Of a stretch of DNA of 64,000 bases, positions 33,801 to 42,858 are shown in pieces. This DNA is from Aphrocallistes beatrix (lineage: Eukaryota > Porifera > Hexactinellida > Sceptrulophora > Aphrocallistidae): the NCBI GenBank assembly GCA_963281255.1, contig OY725499.1, positions 62,001-126,000 on the forward strand, written 5' to 3'. The notes beneath the pieces were generated by a model that was not told where the DNA came from, did not search any database, and worked only from the letters and a program-made list of their open reading frames with translations. The position numbers and the translations under genes are program-made. Position 1 is the first letter of the stretch, and each line of letters opens with the position of its first letter.

Positions 33801-36800
33801 AGGGGCAAATCACCCGATTGATCCCCGAGAAAATCGAAGATAACTTTCGCACGTGGCCCTTCCATCGAATCAGCTGGGTCAGGCGGTCCCTCCTCAAGGT
33901 CGGTTACAATCTCAACGTGAACTTTAGGGAACATCCCACGTGCATGCGACTTTTCACACTCCCCTTCCATCCAATCCTTGCTCAGATACTTTATTAAGAA
34001 AATGACATCTCCTTTGGAGAAGTTTAGATCACCTTCTACGCCAGACAAATAATCACTCCTGGCCACTGCGAAAGGTTTATCATCCGAGATCATCTGTCCA
34101 TCTTCATCAGGCAATTTACGAATAACTTTAACATTAGAAACCAGCACCAAACCTTCCTCATCTCCTTCATTAGCACAGAAGTACCAATGCTTGTCTAAGC
34201 GTTCCAGCAACATCAGAAACTCGCCCTTACTCAAGCTGAGCACATCTGGCTGTGTGCTGGGGAAATGTGTGGTGGAGAATCCGTGAGGTTCAGTGCACAC
34301 GTATTTATACAGAGGATGTCCTGGCTCTGGGCGTGGTGGTAGAGCAGGTGCGGTTTGTTTGGCGCCAATTTTTGTTGGGTCGTGGTGTCTCGCAGGTGGA
34401 GCCACCTGTTGTTTCGGGTTCTCCGGTCGTGAAGGTTTTGAAGGTGGGCCAACCGGTTTGGGAGGCGGGATTTTCACCTGGGGTGCTACGCTAGGTTGTT
34501 GCGGTTTTGGAGGAGGAAGTTTTTCTCTCTGAGGTGAGTCTGTGTTAGAAATGGGCACGGGCGGTTTTGCCGGTGAATTCTCAAGTTTGGCGACTGGAGC
34601 GACCGGTCGCTTAGGTGTCGGTTTTGTACTCCCCGGTCCAACGGTGGTGCCGGTATTGACAATAGCCGGTTCTTGTGGAGTGGTTTTCGGTGAGGAATGT
34701 TTGGCGATTGGAGGTGGGGGTGCTTTTCTTGCCGACAACTTTCGTGGTAGGGCAGCTGGCGGTTGAATTTCGGGTGCAGCCTTGTTTGAATCCGTTTCGT
34801 TCGTTACCGGTACAGTAGGATCAGGTAACGGCAAAACTGGTCTGAGTGGAGGTGGGTTTCGTGCCGGTGAAGGTGGTTTTCGTGGGACATCTGTTTCGAC
34901 GTTTTGTTTGGTACTTTTATCTAGAATGTTCGATAGGAAAATGTCAGAGGGAGGAGACGTCGGTCGATTTGGTTGTTTTTCTTCTTTTTTCGCGAAATTT
35001 GGCGGTGCGCTTGGTCGAGAAGGTAAATCCTCTTCTGTCGCTTGTTTATCATCTGACGCAGGTATCTCGAAATTGATATAATTCGCTGGTTTGGGAGGAA
35101 TTGGTTTTGAGGTGGACGCTTTTGCTTTACTCCTAGGCGGGAGAACCTGATCTCCACCACCCACGTCTGTCTCAATGGGGCGCGAAACCAGGTGAAACGG
35201 CTGAGTTTTCGTAATCGGCTGTGCCGAAATAATCGTAATATCTGCATTCGCATTGTGTACAGACGGATTTGGAGGCTTCACCGTTTTCGTGTAAGGTGTC
35301 GGAGCGGACGGAGTGTTTGAACCGTGTGGGGGAGGCTTCGGGGGCGGCGGTCGAGGGTTCGCCGGTTTTCGGGTTGAGGGATGATTGGGAGGTAAGGGGG
35401 GAGGACCCCTCGAAGCTACTGGGGCTCCTTCGTCTGCCATTTACTTGCAATTCGGATTTACTATTGCTAATCGTGTATTATGCGAATGGATTGAATTGAC
35501 TATTATTACAAGTTATAGAGATCAGTTATCATATTGTGTAGATTAAAAACCATGGATTATTACCCCCGGATGCCTTGGGTTTTTTCTATTTATAGTAAAT
35601 ACTCCGAATGTTTATGGCTTCCCCGCCCAAAATGGCTTAAACCGGAATGACGCGACACATTCCAGGAGCAACGGAGGGATTATATATATTATTAATTTGG
35701 ATTATATCTAGGACATGGTCAAATAATATTCAGATGGGGTGCATGCATTGGTCAGAATTTTGAAGTGCTATTTGTCAGAATAAATCATATTTTTGTCACT
35801 TATCAGAATGGAGTTTTGTAACATGTCACTTGTCAGTATTCATTATTGGTCTACAAATACTCCATTCTGACAAGTGTCATTATCATAAAACTCCATTTTG
35901 ACAAGTTAAAGTATTACAAACCCAATTCTGGCAAGTAACAATCTTAAAATACAACATTAATTATTCTGACAAATGCAGCTCCCCATTCAGATAGGCCTCA
36001 ATCAAATTACGTATATTACTCCAAATGTATTAAAATTTTACAATTGTTTGGGGTCCATTCTTTTTATGGCAAAGACCCGTAGCTTATGGTTTCCCCGCCC
36101 AGAATGATTTAACCAGAAATGAGTTAGCAAAATCCTTAGCCCATCGCTGTGTTTAATAAATAATATTACAGTCAGGGTCGCTTATTTATTATGAACTAAT
36201 CTCCTGGTCCCAATTTCATTTTAGGATTTGTATTGAATCAAGTTTGCTTAATATGAAGTATCTCTATTATGAACAGATGTTTTGGTCCCCTGGTGGTTCA
36301 CAATAAGCGACCCTGGCTGTACTAAGGATTAGGATTTTGCTAACTCATCCCGGGTTAAGTCGTTTTGGGCTAAATTTGGGTCTTTACTATAAATAGAATT
36401 ACTCCAAGGCAAATTCGAATATATTAATCGTTGAAACTTGAACTAAAGTAATTTTAAGAATTCGAGCTATTTAAAAGTAAGTAGCGCATGCGCTGCATTT
36501 GAGTAGTGCATGCGCTGTACTACTCAAAAGCAGCGCATGCGCTACTCAAATGCAGCGCATGCGCTACTTACTTTTTAAATATATGAAGAATTCATATCTA
36601 TGCACTTATAAGTGCCATTCTGATTGCTAAGAAACCCATGCAATTCGAAGAAATTTGAAGTATAATAATTATCTTAAAAGGTCGAAGCCTATATAATTGT
36701 TCCCCAAGAGGATATCTAACTAATAAATATTAGTAAATTTCCGTGTGGGGTGAATGTATGCACATATATCAGTACTCACCATTCTCGCAATAGAATCCTG

Positions 36801-39800
36801 TATATCCATCTGAACAGTCACAAGAGAAACTGCCTACCTCATTCTGGCAAGTACCGAAGGAACAGTTGGATGTGGGACAATTATCGATAACTAAAGCAGG
36901 ATAATTTCGAAGTTAGAAACACCACAGGCCGTACCACTGAGCACGTGCTATACCACCAAAGGGACTGGACAAAATTGGCCGTTATACACAGGTGACCGTT
37001 ATATACAGGTGATTGTCTTAATCCCCAAAAGGTATCAACGTAGTGCAATAAATATAAAGTTTTTAGAAATCCATTACTTGAAGTAATTACATGAAACTTG
37101 TTTATCGTTCGTAACAGGTCCTGTAATAAACACATAAAAAGGTGAAAAAGGTGATGGCCGTTATAGACAGTTTTAGGGTCAGTAAGGGACTACAAACGGG
37201 TGGCCGCTGGCCGCGTTGTGCAGGTGACTGCTATACACAGGTTCAATATTATGGAATTTCGGACGGGACTGTTCATTGGTGACCGTTATATAGAGTGGCC
37301 GTTATACCAGGTTGGACTGTACACGTATAAACATTATATATACGCTTTAAACAATACATTAATCTGTCTACCTAATTCACAATTTTTCCCTTCATAGCCT
37401 AATACACAATCGCAGTCATAGTCTGTCATATGATTGATACAGGATCCTCCGTTCTGACATGGACTTGCCGGGACGCAGAGATCAATCCCTAAAATGAAAC
37501 AAAAAGATTTAGATTTATTAACAGAACAGATGGTCACACCTTATCATGGAACTGAATACATATAGTTGCATACATGCCAACTTGAGCTGGTAAAAGCGGG
37601 ACGCAATAGAAAAGTGTTATACATGGGATCTTAGAAAGCGGGACATAAAAGTGAAATTTCATGAAAAAACGGGACACTCGTTAAAATTAGCTCAATAGTC
37701 GAGTGAAAAAAAAGCGGGATGTCCCGCAAAAAATGGGACGGTTGGCATGCATGACACCTGTTGTAAGAACAGACTAAGTGACTACAACTGGTTATAAGAA
37801 CCTACAGGTGACTACACCTGGTTATAAGAATCTACAGGTGACTACACCTGGTTATAAGAACCTACAGGTGACTACACCCGGTTAAAAGAATCTACAGATG
37901 ACTACATCAAGTTATGAAACAGACGATTACATCAGGTTTTAAGAAAGGAGTAGATGACTAGTATAGACTAACTACACCTTGTTATAAGAACGGAACAGGT
38001 TTTCACACTTGGTTAAAAGAATGACAGCCAATTTTTAACAAAAGAGAAGAATTGGGAAAATAATTTTATATGAAGGTATCACAAACCTGTATCACATGTC
38101 ATACCAGTATACCCAGCAGTACAGGTACATTGGTATGAATCAGTTCCAGTATTAGTACAAGCTCCATTGTTGCATATGCCAGGATTGTGATCACACACGA
38201 ACAAATCTAAGAAAAAAGTAAAACATCACATTGGATTCAGTTGATACTATTCATGTTGAGAAAACAGGCTACATACCTTGATTACAAAGGGTGCCAGCAT
38301 ATCCAGAGTTGCAGGTACAGGTGAAAGGAGAAGTACAAAATCCGTTTACCGAATCTAGTGTGTAATACAATTGTAAGAGCGGTCAAGATAAGCCATTCAA
38401 AGGAGAAGAAACCTCACAGAGTAGAAGAAAACCTACCACAACCAGTTAATGGTATACACTGGTCACAAATCGTTCCCATCCATCCATTATCGCAGCTAGT
38501 AAACAATAAAATCGTTTAAATATATCTAGGAAATATTCAAATGGAATCTAGTAATACTCACTTGCATTGATTTGGCACTGTACATCCACCATTTAGACAA
38601 CCAAAAGTACAAATTGCTAGAGGTATATAAGAGTTTAACATTTCCAGATATTTATGCACTACTTTTCATTATTATTAACCATTAACAGAGTTCTCTCCAG
38701 AATTTTTATTGAAGTCTTGTTGCCATCGAAACAAAGGTGTGGCCACCCCAAGGACAAGTAGGGAAAACCTTCTTCCATAGAAAGGAATATCGGTTAAAGC
38801 AGGTATATATGATGTCCCTTTATCAAATTTTGAGTCTAAAACGTCGAATGGTTTAGAGAGAACCGTGTTGATCAAATATTGCACTAGAAACTCACGTGTT
38901 TTGCATTCACTGCCTGTGTAATCAGATGTACACACACGACTCCCATCACTTGGGTTACATGTGTAATATCCGAATTGAGCACTATTTTGCGCTATACAAA
39001 ATACATTGCAGAGTAATCCGTAGTAATTTGCATCGCAAGCTATAGTAAAAGAGATGGTCATTGTGCCACTCGTAACTCCCAGGAAGGTTGTTTCAGCAGA
39101 AAGACTGGAAGTAGATTGGGCGATTATATTCAGTGCAAATCTATCCATTAGATCGTTGTTACCGTCAAAATCTCGATCCCACATTTGGACGAAAAGTTGT
39201 TTATAACCCTAGTGGATTCATATAATCATATAGGTATGAACTTATATCAGAATGTCCTGATTTTAAACATCCTATTCCCCTCTAAGCTACTCTAAAAAGA
39301 GATCAATATTAAAACCTGCGCTTGGCTAAGTGATTTTTTCTATTTATAGTCAGACCCCAAACTTGTATGGCTTCCCCGCCCAAAATGGCTTAAACAGGAA
39401 ATGACGCTACAAAACACCTCGCCAAGCGCGGGTTTTAATTAAGTAGCTTATTTGAAATGTAAGAATTTGATAAATAATTCACACCACTACTTTGAAAATA
39501 TCACTGGACATACCTAATTTATGGAATGTACGGTTCCGGAATTTTAATGCCTAATTTACGGAACACTCAGTAAATTAGGCATTTATAATATCCGTGGAAT
39601 GGAATATTCCGTAAATTAGGCATTTAAAATTCCGGAACCGTACATTCCATAAATTAGGTATGTCCAGTGATATTTAGTTCGTAAATTAGGTATGTCCAAA
39701 TAACCGCATTCATTTGTTTGAGCTACAACATGATATAGCAGTATGCTCTAATAAATAATTATGTAACTAGAGCGTAACTACTGACACAACGTGCAAAAAC

Positions 39801-40712
39801 AGTTACTGTTAACTTACCGTGAAAGCATTGTCTACCCTCAATCCCAGGGGATTCGATACAACACCTCCCGCAAACGTGCTCCCAGGGTTTATTGTATTTT
39901 GCTCTGAATAGTAACCGGAATCAATATATAGATTACCCGGACAGCTTGTATCACTGACAAGAGTTCCAAAATTTCTCCAACAAAAGCTGAAATAGGGATC
40001 ACATGAACAAGCTATATCACAACATGCTCCATTGAAATCTGTACCGCTTAGTTTAGAAAATTGAATTATTTTCACTTGCAATGTCCCGACAGAAAATATC
40101 GGCGGAATCTAGAAGAATATTTTCTAGATAAGTCATGCAAATATAAACTTCTGTCAACGCTTGTGTTTGTTAGAAATGTCCTCTCTATTCGTTTGTTAAA
40201 ATTTATTCTGAAATAAATAATTATAATTTGTAAAAGAATACTCGATATTGATGTCAATATGTTGTATTCCTTTGCAAATTATATACAGTCGACTCCGCTT
40301 AATAGGGTCACATCGGTCAATGAATATTTTGACCCGATTAAGCGGAGAACCCTATTACCCGAAATTATTTTGTATTAGCTTCTATGTGTGAGTGCCATTC
40401 CGGTCCTGCCAAAAGTGGCCCGATTAAGCGGTTGACCCTATTAAGCGGAGTCGACTGTACTTGTTTCTTTCGGAATAAAATTTAACAAACGAATTGAGAG
40501 GACTCTTCTAACTGAACAAAATGTCAATTCAGAAATTTGATTGTAAAATAGTAAAATATTTTAAACCAATGATTTATCAACAAAAGAGGCTATTCAAACG
40601 TAAGAAAAAGGTTAAGTTAAAAAATTTTAATGCTTAAAGTTTGAACAGTCACTTATCGGGTGCTATATCTTACCAAAACTTGAATGATGAATAGAAAAAG
40701 AAGACACTTCAT
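27801..40712 (-). CDS. Notch ligand (Delta/Jagged type) with a tyrosine-rich tail
   Basis: 21 exons whose phases all agree, total 3153 nt (1050 aa): 40674-40712, 39818-40108, 38896-39208, 38562-38616, 38437-38495, 38277-38354, 38087-38206, 37372-37488, 36780-36890, 32667-32783, 32484-32595, 32208-32344, 31557-31779, 30495-30784, 30310-30429, 29695-29808, 29243-29470, 29123-29158, 29040-29051, 28474-28620, 27801-28234. Order: signal peptide (MKCLLFLFIIQVL), MNNL domain (CCDIACSCDPYFSFCWRN), DSL domain (YYGLLCNVFC ... CTSDYTGSECK), about 16 EGF repeats, TM helix, 144-residue cytosolic tail. Family role: cell-surface activation of Notch on neighbouring cells. The EGF number resembles Jagged, but no cysteine-rich VWC region follows. 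The tail has YEEI, NPAY, NPQY, two SAYNEIS and IYNEV. Intron 32784-36779 contains SH3D19. Confidence 0.92.
28652..28814. repeat. MITE-like element, family H
   Basis: Family H copy with ends aatgcggaaatggttcgact and the inverse gaaatatttccaccatacca. It lies just upstream of the transmembrane exon of the Notch ligand, within an intron. Confidence 0.8.
29983..30175. repeat. Repeat family F, GGGACGGGAC palindromes
   Basis: Alternating units of taatttccgggacgggac and its complement gtcccgtcccggaaatta with short spacers (ctagatacc). The whole can fold on itself several ways. A second copy is at 59988-60075. A related but different design (cctaatttatggaatgtacg) is at 39505-39700. It lies in an intron of the Notch ligand. 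Confidence 0.85.
31140..31545. repeat. Inverted-repeat element with a nested family B element
   Basis: The outer element has ends ccaaggttgaaacggcttca and the mirrored gtgcaaccctgg. It is rich in attatttggtt/aaccaaataat phrases. A complete family B element (31315-31490), ends CAGTCGACTCC and GGAGTCGACTG, is inserted near its right side. It lies in an intron of the Notch ligand. Confidence 0.8.
31974..32154. repeat. MITE-like element, family H
   Basis: Family H copy with the longest middle of the three; it contains both the accattaatcctaatgata and the cctaaatctgcaattcgaac phrases. It ends at the donor side of the EGF exon 32208-32344. Confidence 0.8.
32840..33002. repeat. Family B element, left end missing
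   Basis: Starts inside the element at ggtcagaggacattttgacc after a poly-A-rich stretch. It runs to the intact right end GGAGTCGACTGTA. It lies about 160 bases downstream of the SH3D19 stop codon, in the host intron. Confidence 0.75.
33164..35440 (-). CDS. SH3D19: SH3D19-type adaptor, five SH3 domains, nested in an intron
   Basis: 758 aa in one exon. The first half (about 1-370) is proline-rich with many PxxP motifs. LPPRPEPGHPLYKYV then leads into five SH3 domains at about 375-445, 455-512, 530-588, 618-670 and 698-755. The last two are the most typical (ALFDYNEGIDGDLIFEAGQI ... GNFPASFVEVL). Length, order and the LPPRP-PGHPLY-KY junction match SH3D19 (Eve-1/EBP, about 790 aa, five SH3). SH3D19 binds ADAM cytosolic tails and endophilin-type proteins in trafficking, from family knowledge. 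It lies wholly inside a 4-kb intron of the Notch ligand on the same strand. The intronless state suggests an origin by retrotransposition, or intron loss. A possible acceptor (gaattgcaag) precedes the ATG by three bases. Confidence 0.93.
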   Translation of the reverse strand: MADEGAPVASRGPPPLPPNHPSTRKPANPRPPPPKPPPHGSNTPSAPTPYTKTVKPPNPSVHNANADITIISAQPITKTQPFHLVSRPIETDVGGGDQVLPPRSKAKASTSKPIPPKPANYINFEIPASDDKQATEEDLPSRPSAPPNFAKKEEKQPNRPTSPPSDIFLSNILDKSTKQNVETDVPRKPPSPARNPPPLRPVLPLPDPTVPVTNETDSNKAAPEIQPPAALPRKLSARKAPPPPIAKHSSPKTTPQEPAIVNTGTTVGPGSTKPTPKRPVAPVAKLENSPAKPPVPISNTDSPQREKLPPPKPQQPSVAPQVKIPPPKPVGPPSKPSRPENPKQQVAPPARHHDPTKIGAKQTAPALPPRPEPGHPLYKYVCTEPHGFSTTHFPSTQPDVLSLSKGEFLMLLERLDKHWYFCANEGDEEGLVLVSNVKVIRKLPDEDGQMISDDKPFAVARSDYLSGVEGDLNFSKGDVIFLIKYLSKDWMEGECEKSHARGMFPKVHVEIVTDLEEGPPDPADSMEGPRAKVIFDFLGDQSGDLPLSKGGMVYLLEKLGNGWYKGILPTGGDEGIFPETFIEIVEPLPEVAVVEEQKPEPITPIVTSEPAKSDTGYSGKAIYDFPGSSEGDLAFKTGDVITNITTLSDEWLQGELKGKEGIFPANFIEKIQDSPPETLKTPRKVDPLKNVTQLNDDLLPRAKALFDYNEGIDGDLIFEAGQIIDLLEKLNDDWYQGELNGMVGNFPASFVEVLTPLP
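35551..36380. repeat. Repeat cluster in the Notch-ligand intron
   Basis: Three parts. At 35551-35670 there is a family G copy (ctatttatagtaaatactcc ... ggcttccccgcccaaaatgg). At 35745-35990 there is an inverted array of cattctgacaagt/acttgtcagaatg phrases. At 36050-36380 a second family G-like element is interrupted by a family A element (36167-36321). Other family G copies are at 39313-39438 and 41180-41304. Confidence 0.7.
36167..36321. repeat. Family A element inside a family G-like element
   Basis: Bounded by TA, with ends CAGTCAGGGTCGCTTATT and AGCGACCCTGGCTG. It is about 20 bases shorter than the other copies. The host sequences on the two sides (gagttagcaaaatcctta and taaggattaggattttgcta) are themselves inverted. 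Confidence 0.8.
36478..36576. repeat. GCGCATGCGC repeat cluster
   Basis: Four copies of gcgcatgcgc-like palindromes, spaced by ctgcatttgagtagt and its complement, so that the whole stretch is itself palindromic. The start is aagtagcgcatgcgctgcat and the end mirrors it. A related GCGCATGCGC pair bounds the element at 58505-58735. Confidence 0.85.
36960..37322. repeat. Interspersed repeat, family E
   Basis: About 360 bp, repeated in opposite orientation at about 60575-60990. Both carry many short ataacggtcacc/ggtgaccgttat phrases and the shared run gtttatcgttcgtaacaggt (or its complement). Non-coding. It lies in an intron of the Notch ligand. Confidence 0.8.
37762..37985. repeat. 30-bp minisatellite
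   Basis: Tandem units of ctacaggtgactacacctgg followed by ttataagaac. About five units are well kept at 37795-37920, with worn units on both sides. It lies in the Notch-ligand intron between two EGF exons. The phrases caggtg and cacctg make each unit partly self-complementary. Confidence 0.85.
39313..39438. repeat. MITE-like element, family G
   Basis: About 125 bp with ends aaaacctgcgcttggctaag and cgccaagcgcgggtttt. The inside contains cttccccgcccaaaatggct. It is nearly identical to 41180-41304. Confidence 0.85.
39505..39700. repeat. Palindromic taatttacgg repeat
   Basis: Alternating cctaatttatggaatgtacg and complementary phrases around a centre near 39590. The arms pair from acatacctaatttatggaat to attccataaattaggtatgt. 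The design resembles family F but uses different words. It lies in an intron of the Notch ligand. Confidence 0.8.
40283..40459. repeat. MITE-like element, family B
   Basis: Intact copy: TACAGTCGACTCCGCTTAAT at the left and GCGGAGTCGACTGTA at the right. It lies in the first intron of the Notch ligand, between the signal-peptide exon and the MNNL exon. Confidence 0.88.
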
Positions 40713-41179
40713 TCCCGATAATTGATTAAAAATTCAACTCCCAAATATTAGCTCAATACAAAACTCCCCTATATCTATCTATAGTCCTTAATACCTATTA
40801 GAGTAGCTTGCAAATAGTCAGCTCCTATTTCTACTCAGACAGCAGTAATAAAATCACTTATTGGTCATTGTCTGGATGGATCAGATTGATATTCTAAAAT
40901 GAATTGCTGTAGTATAATTATGGTTTATAGTAGTTGGTAATTGAATGATGTGGCTCCGAAAGAAAATGCTGACTCGATGGTCTTTTAATCACTATTCTTG
41001 ACCTGCTCAATATTATAGCAATACGTCAAACTTAAAGTTCTGGATACTATAGCCTTTTTATAGACAGGAATGTGAACAAAAAGAGTGTTATAAATCCATA
41101 TTAATTAATTAAACTCCAACATTTGATAGAGATAACATTTTTTTGGAAAATTTAGGGGTTTATAAAATTTTTGATTTTA

Positions 41180-41304
41180 ACCTGCGGTTGGCTTAGTGGT
41201 TTTTCTATTTATAGTAAGACCCCAAACTTGTATGGCTTCCCCGCCCAAAATGGCTTAAACAGGAAATGACGCAACAAAACACCTCGCCAAGCGCGGGTTT
41301 TAAT
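41180..41304. repeat. MITE-like element, family G
   Basis: Copy of the 39313 element: ends acctgcggttggcttagtgg and gccaagcgcgggttttaatt, with the internal cttccccgcccaaaatggct. Confidence 0.85.
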
Positions 41305-41879
41305 TAATAACTTGAAAAATTTTTGAACATTCTGCGAGATAATCTCTAGACAAGTGAGTCTCATAAATCTTCTGTTTTGTGTTTGGAGCATTTTGAGCCA
41401 ACACAATTCACTATAATTAATAAGTAGCAAATCAACATATCAAATACACTCGCACTTCTATGTCATATCCTTAGATTTATTACATAATTGATGTTAACCA
41501 AAAAAAGAATCAATAGCATCAATTAAATAATAAATATTTGTGGATTTTCTAATTTTGACAAGTTAATTGGACCTTGCATCAATCTTATTATTGTCTTTAG
41601 TGACATAAGATTTGAGTGGTGTCACAATTTTTGTGATGTGAATCTAAACTCTTGATTTTTGAGACTACTCTATTCTTTAGCAATCTCAAAAATCAGTAGT
41701 AATACCTTTCGAATAAAATTAAGAATAAAGGTTGCTCTCTATTCTCTCATTTTATTTGAAAGGAATTCTACTTATAAATCCATATTACTTTAACCTTCTC
41801 TATTATCCAATGTGCTAGTCATTTTTAGTAACTAATAGGCATTAGAAAGCCATTTAGAAAATATACTCACTTCTACAGG

Positions 41880-42290
41880 ACCCTAGCCACTGGTACAGTT
41901 GGTCCGGTTTCAACCGGACCACCTTTGGCCAATTTAATCCAAAAATTGTACGGTCGGACTGATTTCAACCGACCGCCTTTTTGTCCCAATTGGATCACTC
42001 ATGGCCTACTTAATATACGGCTGTATATGTCAACGACTAGGCCTTCAGACAAGAAGGCCAGTTTAACACAGTCAAAATTTAATTAGACCGATAAATCAAA
42101 AACCGCTCCCGATAACATTTGAAATGCCTATCGGGAGCGGTTTTTGATTTATCGGTCTAATTAAATTTTGACTGTGTTAAAACTGGCCTTCTTGTCTGAA
42201 GGCCTAGTCGTTGACATATACAGCCGTATATTAAGTAGGCCATGGACAACTTTAAACTTGGTACCTACGGCCTTGTATTAGAATTATTCA
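41880..42290. repeat. Family L element split by a 243-bp palindrome
   Basis: The outer parts (41880-42000 and 42244-42290) contain ggtccggtttcaaccggacc-type phrases and end in ctacggccttgta. They are related to the element at 49553-49717. A palindrome (42001-42243) with arms of about 113 bp interrupts it. Its arms begin atggcctacttaatatacgg and end in the mirror image, and differ by one indel. Confidence 0.85.
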
Positions 42291-42489
42291 GAGTTTATTA
42301 TTTCATTTTTGAAATTTAGTACACCCCTTCTAAATATAGATTAGATACAGAAAAAATTATTAAGAGTAACCTAAGTTTCATCCCTTATCCCCAACTCTCA
42401 CAAAATTTGAACATTTCTATACAAAATTGCAAAAATAAAGTAAAAGTCAGTCAAAATATCCTTTCAAAACTGGAAAATATATCATACAC

Positions 42490-42816
42490 TTATTCATGTG
42501 TTGGTATCTCCTCAAAGGAGATTGCATCATCACCATTCTTGTCCAGTCGTTCAATCATTTTCCCTGCGATGATGCCCTGAACAAACCATCCATGCCCTCC
42601 ACTCTTCTCGAATAAAACCTTCAATTCTCCACTCACTATCTTCCCATCTCCATCTGTGTCAAGCGCATCAAACATTTTTCTCCAGCTAAAATCATATTCT
42701 TTTTCGAGATAATTCTTCACTTCCATTTTGATTTGCTCTTCTTTATCTCCAATCAAACTCGAAGAAACGCTGAGTACGACGAGGAAAAGAGTGCAGAGTA
42801 ATACGCAGGTGTTCAT
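42490..42816 (-). CDS. Small secreted EF-hand protein
   Basis: 108 aa, one exon. Signal peptide at about 1-19 (MNTCVLLCTLFLVVLSVSSS). EF-hand loop 1 is at 53-64 (DTDGDGKIVSGE) with all the acidic and glycine positions in place. Loop 2 is at 92-103 (DKNGDDAISFEE); its position 6 is Asp rather than Gly, but the ligand positions are kept. It would bind calcium in the secretory route or outside the cell. I chose the internal ATG at 42816 over one 42 bases upstream. It starts exactly at the signal peptide and lies 10 bases after an acceptor (gaatttttctag). The frame ends PTHE. It is not assignable to a named family. Confidence 0.85.
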   Translation of the reverse strand: MNTCVLLCTLFLVVLSVSSSLIGDKEEQIKMEVKNYLEKEYDFSWRKMFDALDTDGDGKIVSGELKVLFEKSGGHGWFVQGIIAGKMIERLDKNGDDAISFEEIPTHE

Positions 42817-42858
42817 AGTGAAATTTCTAGAAAAATTCCTGCTGATTCTATAGTTCAA

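Larger units (their letters stand above)
40713..42489. other. Intergenic region with repeats
   Basis: This stretch upstream of the Notch ligand would hold its promoter; I cannot identify the promoter. It contains a family G element (41180-41304) and a family L element split by a palindrome (41880-42290). No gene is supported. Confidence 0.55.

Noticed and set aside
34231-35499. Several long plus- and minus-strand frames over the proline-rich part of SH3D19
   Set aside because: They are frame shadows of low-complexity CC-rich codons. Only the SH3D19 frame continues into folded domains.
37762-37985. CRISPR-like array
   Set aside because: The units are continuous tandem repeats without unique spacers, in a eukaryotic intron.
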